Shown one piece after another: positions 52,260-60,462 of a DNA stretch of 64,000 bases. The position numbers were made by a program, and so were the translations under genes. The stretch covers positions 1 through 64,000 of the forward strand of contig JAFBIU010000006.1 of NCBI GenBank assembly GCA_021531775.1, read 5' to 3'. Numbering within the stretch: the first letter of the stretch is position 1; each line of letters begins with the position of its first letter. The DNA comes from Parabacteroides distasonis. Lineage in GTDB: Bacteria; Bacteroidota; Bacteroidia; Bacteroidales; Tannerellaceae. Under the pieces are notes generated by a model that was not told the DNA's origin, did not search any database, and was given only the letters and a program-made list of their open reading frames with translations.

Positions 52260-53468
52260 TCAAAACGTACCTAAGAATTGACGTATCGGATAATGGACAA
52301 TGCCTTCATAGGTATGGCCACACACCTCATCTGCCGTAACGACAATCTTGGGATAGTTGTCCTGTACTTTCAACAAATTGCCATACTCCCGTTGGGCTGT
52401 CGCCTCATTGTCGATCCGCAAAGCCACCTGTATATAGACCCGCTCATGATCCTTCTCCCCCACAAAATCAATCTCCTGCGAGCCCCAATAGCCGACCTTT
52501 ACCCGATAGCCCCGATAGATCAAATGGTTGTAAACCAGATTCTCCAGAATCTTTGCCCGATCCGTCACACGATAGCCAATCACGATATTGCGAATACCCA
52601 TGTTCTCAAAATAATACTTCTCGCCAATTTCAAAAACCCGTTTGCCCACCAAGTCATATCGTTCTACCCGATGAATCAGAAAGGCATTGCATAAATAGAG
52701 CGTATAGTTCTGCACCTGATTGACCGAAACGGTGGCATGTTGAGACTTCAAGTAATCACTGATGTTCTTGGCCGAAAAGAGGCTACCCACATTCTCAGAC
52801 AGGAAACAGATCAGCCGTTCCAGGAATTCGCTGTTGCGTAAATTGTAACGTCCCACCACGTCCCGAAACACAATCGTCGAATAGACACTTTTCAAATATT
52901 CATTGACCACCTCATCCGTCAAAGGTAAATTGACCAAATAGGGCAATCCACCATAACGACTATACAGCTCCAAATGCTTTTCCGTATCCTCCAGTTGATG
53001 GAACTCCAGAAACTCCAGATAGGACAGACTATAGACATTCACCTCGATATACCGGCCACTCAAGTAGGTGGCCAACTCACTGGAAAGCATCTTCGCATTG
53101 CTTCCTGTCAAATAAATATCATTCTGGGGAGAAAGCAACAAGGAGCGTATAGCCCGTTCAAAACCTGGAATCTCTTGAATCTCATCAATGAAGATATAAT
53201 GATAGCCCTCTCCTTCAAAATGGGAAGTGATATAGGCATACATTTGTTCCGGAGTACGAATGTGGGAGAATGCCAAATCTTCAAAATTCAGATAGATGAT
53301 GTTCGCTTGAGGCTCCTCTTCCAACAGCTGTTTGATCAATTGAAAGAGCAAGAAACTCTTGCCTACACGCCTTTGGCCCGTAAGCACTTTAGCAATATCT
53401 TTCCGCATGAAAGGCTTGATCCGTTCCAAATAGCCTCTCCGTTCAATCAGTCGTTGGGGTAGATTCAT
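52260..53468 (-). CDS. AAA_14/DUF4143 ATP-binding protein
   Basis: A 402-residue ATPase of the AAA_14 plus DUF4143 family, common as orphans in Bacteroidales. The P-loop is GQRRVGKSFLLFQL near residue 32 and Walker B is YIFIDEIQEIPGFE; the C-terminal DUF4143 region ends with a nuclease-like GSQEIDFVGEKDHERVYIQV (E-I-D-F ... Y-I-Q-V) core, which may be a degenerate PD-(D/E)XK fold. Function is not established. Its promoter is flanked by two copies of a 28-bp repeat, suggesting tight or autogenous control. Confidence 0.9.
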   Translation of the reverse strand: MNLPQRLIERRGYLERIKPFMRKDIAKVLTGQRRVGKSFLLFQLIKQLLEEEPQANIIYLNFEDLAFSHIRTPEQMYAYITSHFEGEGYHYIFIDEIQEIPGFERAIRSLLLSPQNDIYLTGSNAKMLSSELATYLSGRYIEVNVYSLSYLEFLEFHQLEDTEKHLELYSRYGGLPYLVNLPLTDEVVNEYLKSVYSTIVFRDVVGRYNLRNSEFLERLICFLSENVGSLFSAKNISDYLKSQHATVSVNQVQNYTLYLCNAFLIHRVERYDLVGKRVFEIGEKYYFENMGIRNIVIGYRVTDRAKILENLVYNHLIYRGYRVKVGYWGSQEIDFVGEKDHERVYIQVALRIDNEATAQREYGNLLKVQDNYPKIVVTADEVCGHTYEGIVHYPIRQFLGTF

Positions 53469-53472
53469 GGGT

Positions 53473-53540
53473 GAAAAGTTTTAAGTATGATTCAAACTTT
53501 CGGCAAATATACGAAAAGTTTTAAGTATGATTCAAACTTT
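53473..53540 (-). promoter_or_regulatory. Direct-repeat operator and promoter of the AAA_14 gene
   Basis: An identical 28-bp element occurs at 53473-53500 and 53513-53540 (period 40). Each copy contains inverted AAAGTTT/AAACTTT ends. The -7 box TATATTTG (minus, 53504-53511) lies between the copies; the distal copy holds a TTTG 21 bases above it (the -33 box), and the proximal copy covers the start of transcription. Binding of a repressor would therefore occlude both promoter elements. Confidence 0.8.
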
Positions 53541-53580
53541 TTGAGGCAAACAGAGGCGAAGGGAAGGTGAGAGAACAAAA

Positions 53581-53609
53581 AAGGAGGGAAACGGATCGCT
53601 TCCCTCCTT
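53581..53609 (-). terminator. Terminator of the trpB2 gene
   Basis: AAGGAGGGAA (53581-53590) pairs perfectly with 53600-53609; the minus strand continues with TTTTGTTCTC. Confidence 0.88.
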
Positions 53610-53637
53610 CTTTTGTTCATCAAACCGATTCGTGGAA

Positions 53638-54999
53638 TCAGATAATCTTTTCCAAATCCTTCAGGTTGTTGGCCACCTCTTCGTCCGTCACTTCATAATT
53701 ACGCAAGTCGCCCGAGAAGTATTGGTCGTAAGCAGCCATATCGATCAGACCATGACCCGACAGGTTGAACAGGATCACACGCTCCTTGCCCTCCAACTTG
53801 GCCTGTTCAGCCTCACGGATAGCAGCCGCAATGGCATGTGATGACTCCGGAGCCGGAATAATACCCTCAGCCCGAGCAAACATCGTGGCAGCCTTGAAGG
53901 TATCCAACTGCTGGATATCGACAGCCTCCATCAACTTGTCTTCCAACAACTGGCTCACGATAGAGCCGGCACCATGGTAACGCAAGCCACCGGCATGAAT
54001 GTTGGCCGGAGCAAAGTTATGACCCAATGTGAACATCGGGATCAATGGCGTGTAACCAGCCTCATCACCAAAGTCATACTGGAACTGTCCACGGGTCAAC
54101 TTCGGACAAGAAGCCGGTTCGGCTGCAATCACACGAATGTCGCGACCCTCCGTCAGTTTATGACGCAAGAAGGGATAGGTGATACCGGAGAAGTTCGAAC
54201 CGCCACCGAAGCAACCGATGACTACATCGGGATATTCGCCCGCCATCTCCATCTGCTTCTCAGCCTCCAAACCGATGACGGTCTGATGCAACATCACGTG
54301 ATTCAACACACTACCCAACGTGTATTTACAGTTCGGGGTCTGCATGGCCAATTCGACAGCTTCAGAAATAGCCGTACCTAAGCTACCCATGTAGTTCGGA
54401 TGATCGGTCAGAATCTTACGACCTGCCTTGGTACTCATACTCGGAGAAGCAATCACCTGTGCTCCAAATGTCTGCATGATGGAGCGACGGTAAGGCTTCT
54501 GCTGGTAGCTCACCTTCACCATATAAACAGCCAATTCCAAACCGAACGCCTTGGCTGCATAGGACAAGGCAGCACCCCACTGTCCGGCACCAGTCTCTGT
54601 AGTGATATTGGTCGTTCCCTCCTGCTTGGCATAATAGGCCTGTGCAATGGCTGAATTCAGCTTGTGTGAACCAACCGGGCTGACACTCTCGTTCTTGAAA
54701 TAGATATGAGCCGGTGTATCCAGCAACTTTTCCAGACCACGGGCACGTACCAACGGTGTCGGACGCCAAATCTTATATTGTTCACGCACCTCTTCGGGGA
54801 TCTCGATCCACGCATCGGTCGTATTCATTTCCTGTTGCGCAACTCCCTTGGAGAACAACGGATAGAGATCCTCCTCCTTGATGGGCTGTTTGGTGGCCGG
54901 GTTCAACATGGGACGCGGCTTGTTTTTCATATCCGCAACAATGTTATACCATGCCGTCGGGATATCTTTTTCCTGCAATAAAAACTTTTTTGTACTCAT
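53638..54999 (-). CDS. trpB: Tryptophan synthase beta chain, TrpB2 type
   Basis: A 453-residue PLP enzyme. The PLP lysine is in SVSPVGSHKLNSA and the phosphate-binding loop is CFGGGSNF; the substrate-contacting TTETGAGQWG region is conserved. The longer N-terminus (MSTKKFLLQEKDIPTAWYN) is typical of the TrpB2 subgroup, which lacks the residues for pairing with TrpA. No other trp gene is near. It makes tryptophan from indole and serine, likely salvaging indole or acting as a serine deaminase. Confidence 0.93.
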   Translation of the reverse strand: MSTKKFLLQEKDIPTAWYNIVADMKNKPRPMLNPATKQPIKEEDLYPLFSKGVAQQEMNTTDAWIEIPEEVREQYKIWRPTPLVRARGLEKLLDTPAHIYFKNESVSPVGSHKLNSAIAQAYYAKQEGTTNITTETGAGQWGAALSYAAKAFGLELAVYMVKVSYQQKPYRRSIMQTFGAQVIASPSMSTKAGRKILTDHPNYMGSLGTAISEAVELAMQTPNCKYTLGSVLNHVMLHQTVIGLEAEKQMEMAGEYPDVVIGCFGGGSNFSGITYPFLRHKLTEGRDIRVIAAEPASCPKLTRGQFQYDFGDEAGYTPLIPMFTLGHNFAPANIHAGGLRYHGAGSIVSQLLEDKLMEAVDIQQLDTFKAATMFARAEGIIPAPESSHAIAAAIREAEQAKLEGKERVILFNLSGHGLIDMAAYDQYFSGDLRNYEVTDEEVANNLKDLEKII

Positions 55000-55081
55000 A
55001 TATAAATAGATTGCTATTCAAATTGACAGCAAAGGAACAAATAATATTTCACTATTCAAATGGAATAGCCAAATATATGGT

Positions 55082-55089
55082 TACCTTTG
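55082..55089 (+). promoter_or_regulatory. -7 box for the porin-like gene
   Basis: TACCTTTG matches TAnnTTTG, 17 bases before the start at 55107, so the mRNA leader would be very short. Confidence 0.5.
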
Positions 55090-55106
55090 TCCGAAAAAAT
55101 CTGCGT

Positions 55107-56345
55107 ATGAAAATAACTCGATTCCTGCTTCTCGTCCTGCTGACGGTATGCTCCCTGCAGGGTGAAGCTCAGAAACCGAACTTCTCTTATCGGTTCTACG
55201 GACAAGTCCGTGGAGATTTGTTTTACAACTCGCGTGCCAATGCAGAGATCGTGGATGGCCTGTTCCATCTCTATCCCAAAGACCGGCTGCCGGATGCGGA
55301 CGGCCAGGACCTGAATGCACAGGCCAATGGCAGTTTCTACCTGCTCTACTCCCGTTTGGGACTGGACATCCAAGGGCCCAACATCGGATCGGCCAAGAGT
55401 TCGCTCAAGGTGGAAACCGATTTCCGTGGTTCGGGCAGCAACTGGGCAACCTTGCGTATCCGACATGCCTACGTGAATCTGGACTGGGGAACATCGGCCC
55501 TGCTGGTCGGACAGACTTGGCATCCACTCTTCGGTGAGGTCTTCCCTCAGATCTTGAACCTCAGTACGGGAGCCCCCTTCCAACCCTTCAACCGCAGCCC
55601 GCAGATCCGTTACAGTTACAACCGTTCCAACTGGAAACTGACGGCTGTAGCACTCTGGCAATTACAATACCTCTCGAACGGTCCCAACGGGAAGAGCGAG
55701 GAGTACATCAAGAACAGTGGTGTACCCGAACTGTATGCCGGCATCGACTACAAACAAAATCATTGGCAGGTGGGTGGCGGACTGGAGATGCTCTCTTTAG
55801 TGCCCCGCACACAAGTGACTGTTACGGAGGCTGAACAGACACACATCTACAAAGTCAAGGAGCGCATCACGACCCTCTCCGGTGAGTTGCATGCCAAATA
55901 TACCGACGAGAACTGGTTCGTGGCCGGCAAGACGCTCCTCAACTCCAACCTGACCCAGACCTGTAGCTTGGGTGGATATGGTGTGACAGCCATCGATGCC
56001 CGTACGGGAGAACAGCAGTATGCCACCTACCGGTTCACCCAAAGCTGGCTGAACATTGTCTATGGCAAGCGATGGAAACCGGGCATACTGGTGGGTTATC
56101 TGAAAAACTTGGGAGCCAACAAGGCGCTTGTCGGGAAGAGCTACGGTACCGGTCTGGATGTAGATCAGGTGTTCACGACCAACCTGCAACTGTCGTACAA
56201 CCTGCCCAACTGGAAAGTCGGATTTGAATACTCCCCCTCGTGGGCCTGGTACGGAACAGCTGACAAGCAGGATGGCGGACGCATCCACGACACCCATTCG
56301 ATCTGTAACCATCGGGTATTGGGCGTCTTGATTTATCAATTCTAA
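55107..56345 (+). CDS. Outer-membrane porin-like beta-barrel protein
   Basis: A 412-residue exported protein with a signal peptide (MKITRFLLLVLLTVCSLQGEAQ) and a beta-barrel pattern throughout, ending in aromatic LIYQF as expected for BAM substrates. It resembles the DcaP/porin-like proteins of Bacteroidetes (YRFYGQVRGDLFYNSR, YSRLGLDIQGPNIG, VGQTWHPLFGEVFP). No TonB plug is present, so passive uptake of small solutes is likely. I start at 55107; an in-frame ATG at 55077 would precede the -7 box. Confidence 0.87.
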   Translation: MKITRFLLLVLLTVCSLQGEAQKPNFSYRFYGQVRGDLFYNSRANAEIVDGLFHLYPKDRLPDADGQDLNAQANGSFYLLYSRLGLDIQGPNIGSAKSSLKVETDFRGSGSNWATLRIRHAYVNLDWGTSALLVGQTWHPLFGEVFPQILNLSTGAPFQPFNRSPQIRYSYNRSNWKLTAVALWQLQYLSNGPNGKSEEYIKNSGVPELYAGIDYKQNHWQVGGGLEMLSLVPRTQVTVTEAEQTHIYKVKERITTLSGELHAKYTDENWFVAGKTLLNSNLTQTCSLGGYGVTAIDARTGEQQYATYRFTQSWLNIVYGKRWKPGILVGYLKNLGANKALVGKSYGTGLDVDQVFTTNLQLSYNLPNWKVGFEYSPSWAWYGTADKQDGGRIHDTHSICNHRVLGVLIYQF

Positions 56346-56388
56346 GTCAAAAAACATCAATCATGCTGTATTAATGTGCGAAAAACAT

Positions 56389-56396
56389 TACTTTTG
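56389..56396 (+). promoter_or_regulatory. -7 box for the first FKBP gene
   Basis: TACTTTTG matches TAnnTTTG, 39 bases before the start codon at 56436. Confidence 0.55.
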
Positions 56397-56435
56397 CAGT
56401 TTGAATAACGAGTAACAAGTTGAATTAGAAAAAGA

Positions 56436-57023
56436 ATGGATAAAGTAAGTTATGCGCTCGGACTGAGCATCGCCAACAATTTCCGCAATGCCGGAATCAA
56501 GAATTTGGAAGTAACCGATTTCGTCAAGGGTTTGAACGATGTTCTGTCGGAAGGCGAACCTGCCATCAGCTATGAGGAGGCTCAAAAGGTAATCAACGAA
56601 TATTTTGCCCAACTGCAGAAGGAGAAATTCGAAAACAACAAACAGGCAGGCGAAGAGTTCCTGCGCATCAACCGCGAGAAAGCGGGTGTGGTGGAACTGC
56701 CCAGCGGTCTGCAATATCAAGTGTTCAAACAGGGAACCGGTGACAAGCCGAAGGCTACCGACAAGATCCGTTGCCACTACCATGGCACGTTGATCAACGG
56801 TACCGTGTTCGACAGTTCAGTAGATCGGGGAGAACCGATCGAGTTTGGTGTCAACCAGGTCATCCCGGGATGGACGGAAGCCTTGCAGTTGATGAACGTA
56901 GGTTCCAAGTGGCGCCTCTTCATTCCGTCTCATTTGGCATACGGAGAGCGTGGTGCCGGCCAGGCTATCGAGCCCAACAGTACCCTCATCTTCGATGTGG
57001 AATTATTGGATATCGTAAAATAA
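56436..57023 (+). CDS. FKBP-type peptidyl-prolyl isomerase without signal peptide
   Basis: A 195-residue FkpA/Mip-like isomerase with an N-terminal helical dimerisation region (MDKVSYALGLSIANNFRNAG) and a C-terminal FKBP domain (VRCHYHGTLINGTVFDSSVDRGEPIEF in part, LAYGERGAGQAIEPNSTLIFDVELL in part). No signal peptide or lipobox is visible, so it is probably cytoplasmic. It lies 22 bases upstream of a second FKBP gene encoding a lipoprotein version. Confidence 0.93.
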   Translation: MDKVSYALGLSIANNFRNAGIKNLEVTDFVKGLNDVLSEGEPAISYEEAQKVINEYFAQLQKEKFENNKQAGEEFLRINREKAGVVELPSGLQYQVFKQGTGDKPKATDKIRCHYHGTLINGTVFDSSVDRGEPIEFGVNQVIPGWTEALQLMNVGSKWRLFIPSHLAYGERGAGQAIEPNSTLIFDVELLDIVK

Positions 57024-57045
57024 AGTATAGAGTTAATAAGGTAAG

Positions 57046-57762
57046 ATGAAAAAGATTAGTGTATTAGTAGCTACAGTGATTGTAGCCATGAGTGCTTCTT
57101 TCACCTCTTGTGATTCACACAAGAGCGCCAGTCTGAAAACAGCAGTTGATAGCGCCAGCTATGCCATCGGTATCAATACCGGTGCCAACTACCGTACCAA
57201 CCTGAAGACTTTGCCGGGCGGAGAAGCCAACATCGATGATCTGATTGCCGGATTTATCCAGGCTATCAAGGGCGATTCTGCTGCCATGAAGATGACTCCG
57301 GAAACAGCCCAGCAGTATCTGCAGACCTATTTCGTAGAGGCATCGGCCAAAGAGGCTGCCCAGAACAAGGAAGCAGGTGAGAAATTCTTGGCTGAGAACA
57401 AGACCAAGGAGGGTGTCATCACCACGGAAAGCGGTTTGCAGTACAAGGTTGAGAAAGAGGGAACCGGTGAGAAGCCGACAGCAGCTGATCGTGTCAAGGT
57501 TCACTATACCGGTACCTTGTTGGATGGAACCAAGTTCGACAGTTCAGTGGATCGTGGCGAACCGGCCGAGTTCGGTGTCAGCCAGGTGATCCGTGGCTGG
57601 ACAGAGGGCTTGCAGATCATGCCGGCAGGTTCGAAATACATCTTCTGGATTCCGTCTGATCTGGCCTATGGAGAGCGTGGTGCCGGTCAGGACATCAAGC
57701 CGAACAGTGTGCTGAAGTTCGAAGTGGAACTGCTGGAAGTGATCAAAGAGGACAAGAAATAA
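57046..57762 (+). CDS. FKBP-type peptidyl-prolyl isomerase, lipoprotein
   Basis: A 238-residue paralogue of the gene before it. It begins with a lipoprotein signal (SASFTSCDSHKS), so it acts in the periplasm, and has the same helical linker plus FKBP domain (VHYTGTLLDGTKFDSSVDRG, LAYGERGAGQDIKPNSVLKF). With the upstream gene it makes a tandem pair serving two compartments. A terminator follows. Confidence 0.94.
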   Translation: MKKISVLVATVIVAMSASFTSCDSHKSASLKTAVDSASYAIGINTGANYRTNLKTLPGGEANIDDLIAGFIQAIKGDSAAMKMTPETAQQYLQTYFVEASAKEAAQNKEAGEKFLAENKTKEGVITTESGLQYKVEKEGTGEKPTAADRVKVHYTGTLLDGTKFDSSVDRGEPAEFGVSQVIRGWTEGLQIMPAGSKYIFWIPSDLAYGERGAGQDIKPNSVLKFEVELLEVIKEDKK

Positions 57763-57800
57763 GGAGAAGCATTCTCCCAGGCCCTTTTGAAAGGATAGTA

Positions 57801-57839
57801 GGCGAGGCAAATGTGCTATTTAGCATTTTTGGCCTCGCC
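57801..57839 (+). terminator. Terminator of the FKBP pair
   Basis: GGCGAGGC (57801-57808) pairs with GCCTCGCC (57832-57839), with further pairing inside, followed by TTTA. Confidence 0.85.
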
Positions 57840-57897
57840 TTTACTATTTATTAATCACTTTTCCTTTCAAAATGGTAGTTTATTCGATAATTATGCA

Positions 57898-57905
57898 TAC
57901 ATTTG
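57898..57905 (+). promoter_or_regulatory. -7 box for the Lrp-family gene
   Basis: TACATTTG matches TAnnTTTG, 38 bases before the start at 57944. Confidence 0.6.
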
Positions 57906-57943
57906 GCACCTCAATTGAAGCAGATCATAAAACAAGAGACAAC

Positions 57944-58423
57944 ATGGAGAAAATTGACAAATTGGATCGGCAAATCTTGAGTATCATCTCCAAGAATGCC
58001 CGAATTCCTTTTAAAGATGTGGCTGAAGAATGTGGTGTATCACGTGCAGCCATTCATCAACGGGTACAACGGATGATCGATATGAATGTGATTGTCGGCT
58101 CTGGCTATCACATCAATCCGAAGATCTTGGGTTACAACACCTGTACCTACATCGGTATCAAACTGGAACGTGGATCGATGTACAAAGATGTGGTTCCCGA
58201 ATTCGAGAAGATTCCGGAGGTGGTAGAATGCCATTTTACTACCGGTCCTTACACGATGCTGATCAAATTGTATGCACGCGACAACGAGCATCTGATGGAA
58301 CTGTTGAACACGCGCATACAGGAGATCCCAGGTGTAACTGACACAGAGACGTTGATCTCACTCCGGCAGAGTGTCAAGCGAGAGATTCCTATCCGGGACA
58401 TAGTCCAAGAGGATGAGGATTGA
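57944..58423 (+). CDS. Lrp/AsnC-family transcription regulator
   Basis: A 159-residue regulator: N-terminal winged helix-turn-helix (LDRQILSIISKNARIPFKDV and SRAAIHQRVQRM) and a C-terminal RAM ligand domain (VECHFTTGPYTMLIKLYARD). I start at the ATG at 57944, downstream of the -7 box. Lrp proteins sense amino acids; the ligand and targets here are unknown. It converges on folE. Confidence 0.93.
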   Translation: MEKIDKLDRQILSIISKNARIPFKDVAEECGVSRAAIHQRVQRMIDMNVIVGSGYHINPKILGYNTCTYIGIKLERGSMYKDVVPEFEKIPEVVECHFTTGPYTMLIKLYARDNEHLMELLNTRIQEIPGVTDTETLISLRQSVKREIPIRDIVQEDED

Positions 58424-58444
58424 TTCCGATCGGTACAAGTCCAA

Positions 58445-58503
58445 CTAATAAGCCCTTCGAGGGGGCAGGTGCTGATACCTGTCATCCTCGAAGGGCTTAT
58501 TAG
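58445..58503. terminator. Long perfect hairpin between lrp and folE
   Basis: Arms 58445-58462 and 58486-58503 are perfectly complementary over 18 bases (CTAATAAGCCCTTCGAGG), and the loop itself contains a CAGGT/ACCTG stem. It sits between converging stops and can terminate both transcripts, although T-runs are weak. Confidence 0.85.
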
Positions 58504-58528
58504 ATTGAGCAGTGAAAAGGATAACCGC

Positions 58529-59122
58529 TTACCGGTTTCCTTTGATGAGGTTCATGAACTCCTCACGCGTCTTGGCCTGCTGGAAGAATCCGGTAAAATC
58601 GGAAGTGGTTGTCAACGAGTTCTGCTTCTCTACGCCTCGCATCTGCATGCACATGTGTTGCGCCTCGATCACCACCATCACGCCCAACGGATCCAATACG
58701 CGTTGGATACAATCCTTGATCTGCATGGTGAGACGCTCCTGGATCTGCAGGCGACGGGCAAAAATATCGACCACCCGGGGGATCTTGCTCAATCCGGTAA
58801 TGTAGTTTTTGGGAATATAGGCAACATGGGCCTTCCCGAAGAAGGGCAGCATGTGATGTTCACAAAGGGAGAAGAAATCGATATCTTTCACGATGACCAT
58901 CTGCTTGTAGTCCTCCTCCTTGAACATGGCCGAGCGAAGTACGGCTTCCGGATCCTCCCGATACCCTTTGGTCAGGAACTGCATGGCTTTTGCCACCCGG
59001 GTAGGGGTCTTTATCAATCCTTCTCGATCCACATCCTCTCCGAGGAGGGTGATAATCTCTTTGTAATGTCCGGCCAAGACCTCCTGCTCAGCCTGCAATT
59101 GTGCTTCTTCCTTTACAATCAT
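58529..59122 (-). CDS. folE: GTP cyclohydrolase I
   Basis: A 197-residue enzyme making dihydroneopterin triphosphate from GTP, first step of folate synthesis. The zinc ligands are in [20 protein letters not shown] and [16 protein letters not shown]. It is last of a minus-strand unit, one base after the SPOR gene, with tpiA and others upstream. Length is normal. Confidence 0.96.
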   Translation of the reverse strand: MIVKEEAQLQAEQEVLAGHYKEIITLLGEDVDREGLIKTPTRVAKAMQFLTKGYREDPEAVLRSAMFKEEDYKQMVIVKDIDFFSLCEHHMLPFFGKAHVAYIPKNYITGLSKIPRVVDIFARRLQIQERLTMQIKDCIQRVLDPLGVMVVIEAQHMCMQMRGVEKQNSLTTTSDFTGFFQQAKTREEFMNLIKGNR

Positions 59123-59123
59123 C

Positions 59124-59609
59124 TCAATTCAAAGGTATTTTAATCTCTTCCTTAACGATATACATCTCTTTGCCGTATGAGGGAAAGGCATCCATCAACT
59201 GGCGCATCATGTGATAAGCCTCTTCATGCGAACGGAAATCGCCCACCCGCAACTTCCAGAAAGGGGCATTGTAAGAAACGTAAGTGGGGACATCCGGGAA
59301 ACGCTCCTTGATCTCTTTCTCCTTTTGGAAAGCCTCTTCTTTGGAAGCGCGTTGGTTGTTGCCCGAAAACACCTGCGTCCGAAATCCTTGCATCTTCAGA
59401 TAGGTTTCGTCGTCGGTGGTCTCTACATTGGCACCTTGCAAACGCATGCCTACCAGATTGCGGATGGCTTGTGACTGGTGGACTACTACCTCTCCTTGGC
59501 CTGCACTTCGATTCTCCCAAGCATCAAAGATACGCTCTTGGGCCGACACACCTGAAAAGGCCGTACTGAACCAAGCCAACACGAAAAGAATACAAGAATA
59601 ATGTCTCAT
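59124..59609 (-). CDS. SPOR-domain exported protein
   Basis: A 161-residue protein with a signal peptide ([20 protein letters not shown]) and a C-terminal SPOR domain ([28 protein letters not shown]), which binds denuded peptidoglycan at division sites. Placement between tpiA and folE is common in Bacteroidales. A terminator lies between it and tpiA, so it may have its own promoter. Confidence 0.9.
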   Translation of the reverse strand: MRHYSCILFVLAWFSTAFSGVSAQERIFDAWENRSAGQGEVVVHQSQAIRNLVGMRLQGANVETTDDETYLKMQGFRTQVFSGNNQRASKEEAFQKEKEIKERFPDVPTYVSYNAPFWKLRVGDFRSHEEAYHMMRQLMDAFPSYGKEMYIVKEEIKIPLN

Positions 59610-59627
59610 GTGCAATAAAAAAACAAG

Positions 59628-59664
59628 GCTTGGCAACCTTCCCCTCAGGATCCGGTTGCCAAGC
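59628..59664 (-). terminator. Terminator after tpiA
   Basis: GCTTGGCAACC (59628-59638) pairs perfectly with 59654-59664; the minus strand continues CTTGTTTTTTTATT. Confidence 0.9.
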
Positions 59665-59678
59665 TGAATTTATAACTA

Positions 59679-60434
59679 TTAAAATGCTTCAATGATCGGC
59701 ATGAATTTCTCAACGGCCAAAGAGGCACCACCAATCAGACCACCGTCAACGTCCGGCTTAGCAAACAATTCCTTTGCATTGCCAGCGTTACAGCTACCAC
59801 CGTACAGGATTGTGCAGTTGTCAGCCACCTCCTGACCATACTTAGCAGCCAAAGTAGCACGGATGTGTGCGTGGATCTCCTCAGCCTGGTCAGCTGTAGC
59901 AGTCTTGCCTGTACCGATAGCCCAAACCGGTTCGTAAGCCAAGATGATCTTACCGAAGTCCTCAGCAGAAAGGCCGAACAAAGAACCTTCGATCTGTGCA
60001 TCTACCACTTCGAAGTGCTTGCCAGCTTCTCTCTCTTCCAATACTTCACCAATACAGAAGATCGGAGTCAGACCGTTAGCCAATGCCAATTCAACCTTTG
60101 TCTTCAAGATTTCCGGAGTCTCGTGATAATAAGCACGTCTCTCAGAGTGACCTAAGATCACATACTTTGCACCTGTAGAGGCAACCATAGCAGCAGATAC
60201 TTCACCTGTGAAAGCACCCTTCTCCTTGTCTGCACAGTTCTCAGCAGCCACACCGATCTTGTCTGTATCGATGGCAGCAGCTACACTGGCCAAGTGAGTG
60301 AACGGAGTACCGATGATTACATCACAATTCGGTGTCTTACCCTTCAAAGCCTCGTCCAAACCCTTTGCCAAAGCCAAACCTTCAGCCAAAGTGGTGTTCA
60401 TTTTCCAGTTTCCTGCAACAATATTCTTTCTCAT
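59679..60434 (-). CDS. tpiA: Triosephosphate isomerase
   Basis: A 251-residue TIM-barrel enzyme of glycolysis. The catalytic residues are visible: Lys in GNWKMNTT, His in [12 protein letters not shown] and Glu in [15 protein letters not shown]. It follows the DoxX-like gene by 28 bases on the minus strand and is followed by a terminator. Codon use is strongly biased, as expected of a highly expressed gene. Confidence 0.98.
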   Translation of the reverse strand: MRKNIVAGNWKMNTTLAEGLALAKGLDEALKGKTPNCDVIIGTPFTHLASVAAAIDTDKIGVAAENCADKEKGAFTGEVSAAMVASTGAKYVILGHSERRAYYHETPEILKTKVELALANGLTPIFCIGEVLEEREAGKHFEVVDAQIEGSLFGLSAEDFGKIILAYEPVWAIGTGKTATADQAEEIHAHIRATLAAKYGQEVADNCTILYGGSCNAGNAKELFAKPDVDGGLIGGASLAVEKFMPIIEAF

Positions 60435-60462
60435 AACTTAATTATTTAATAAGTAAATAAAT

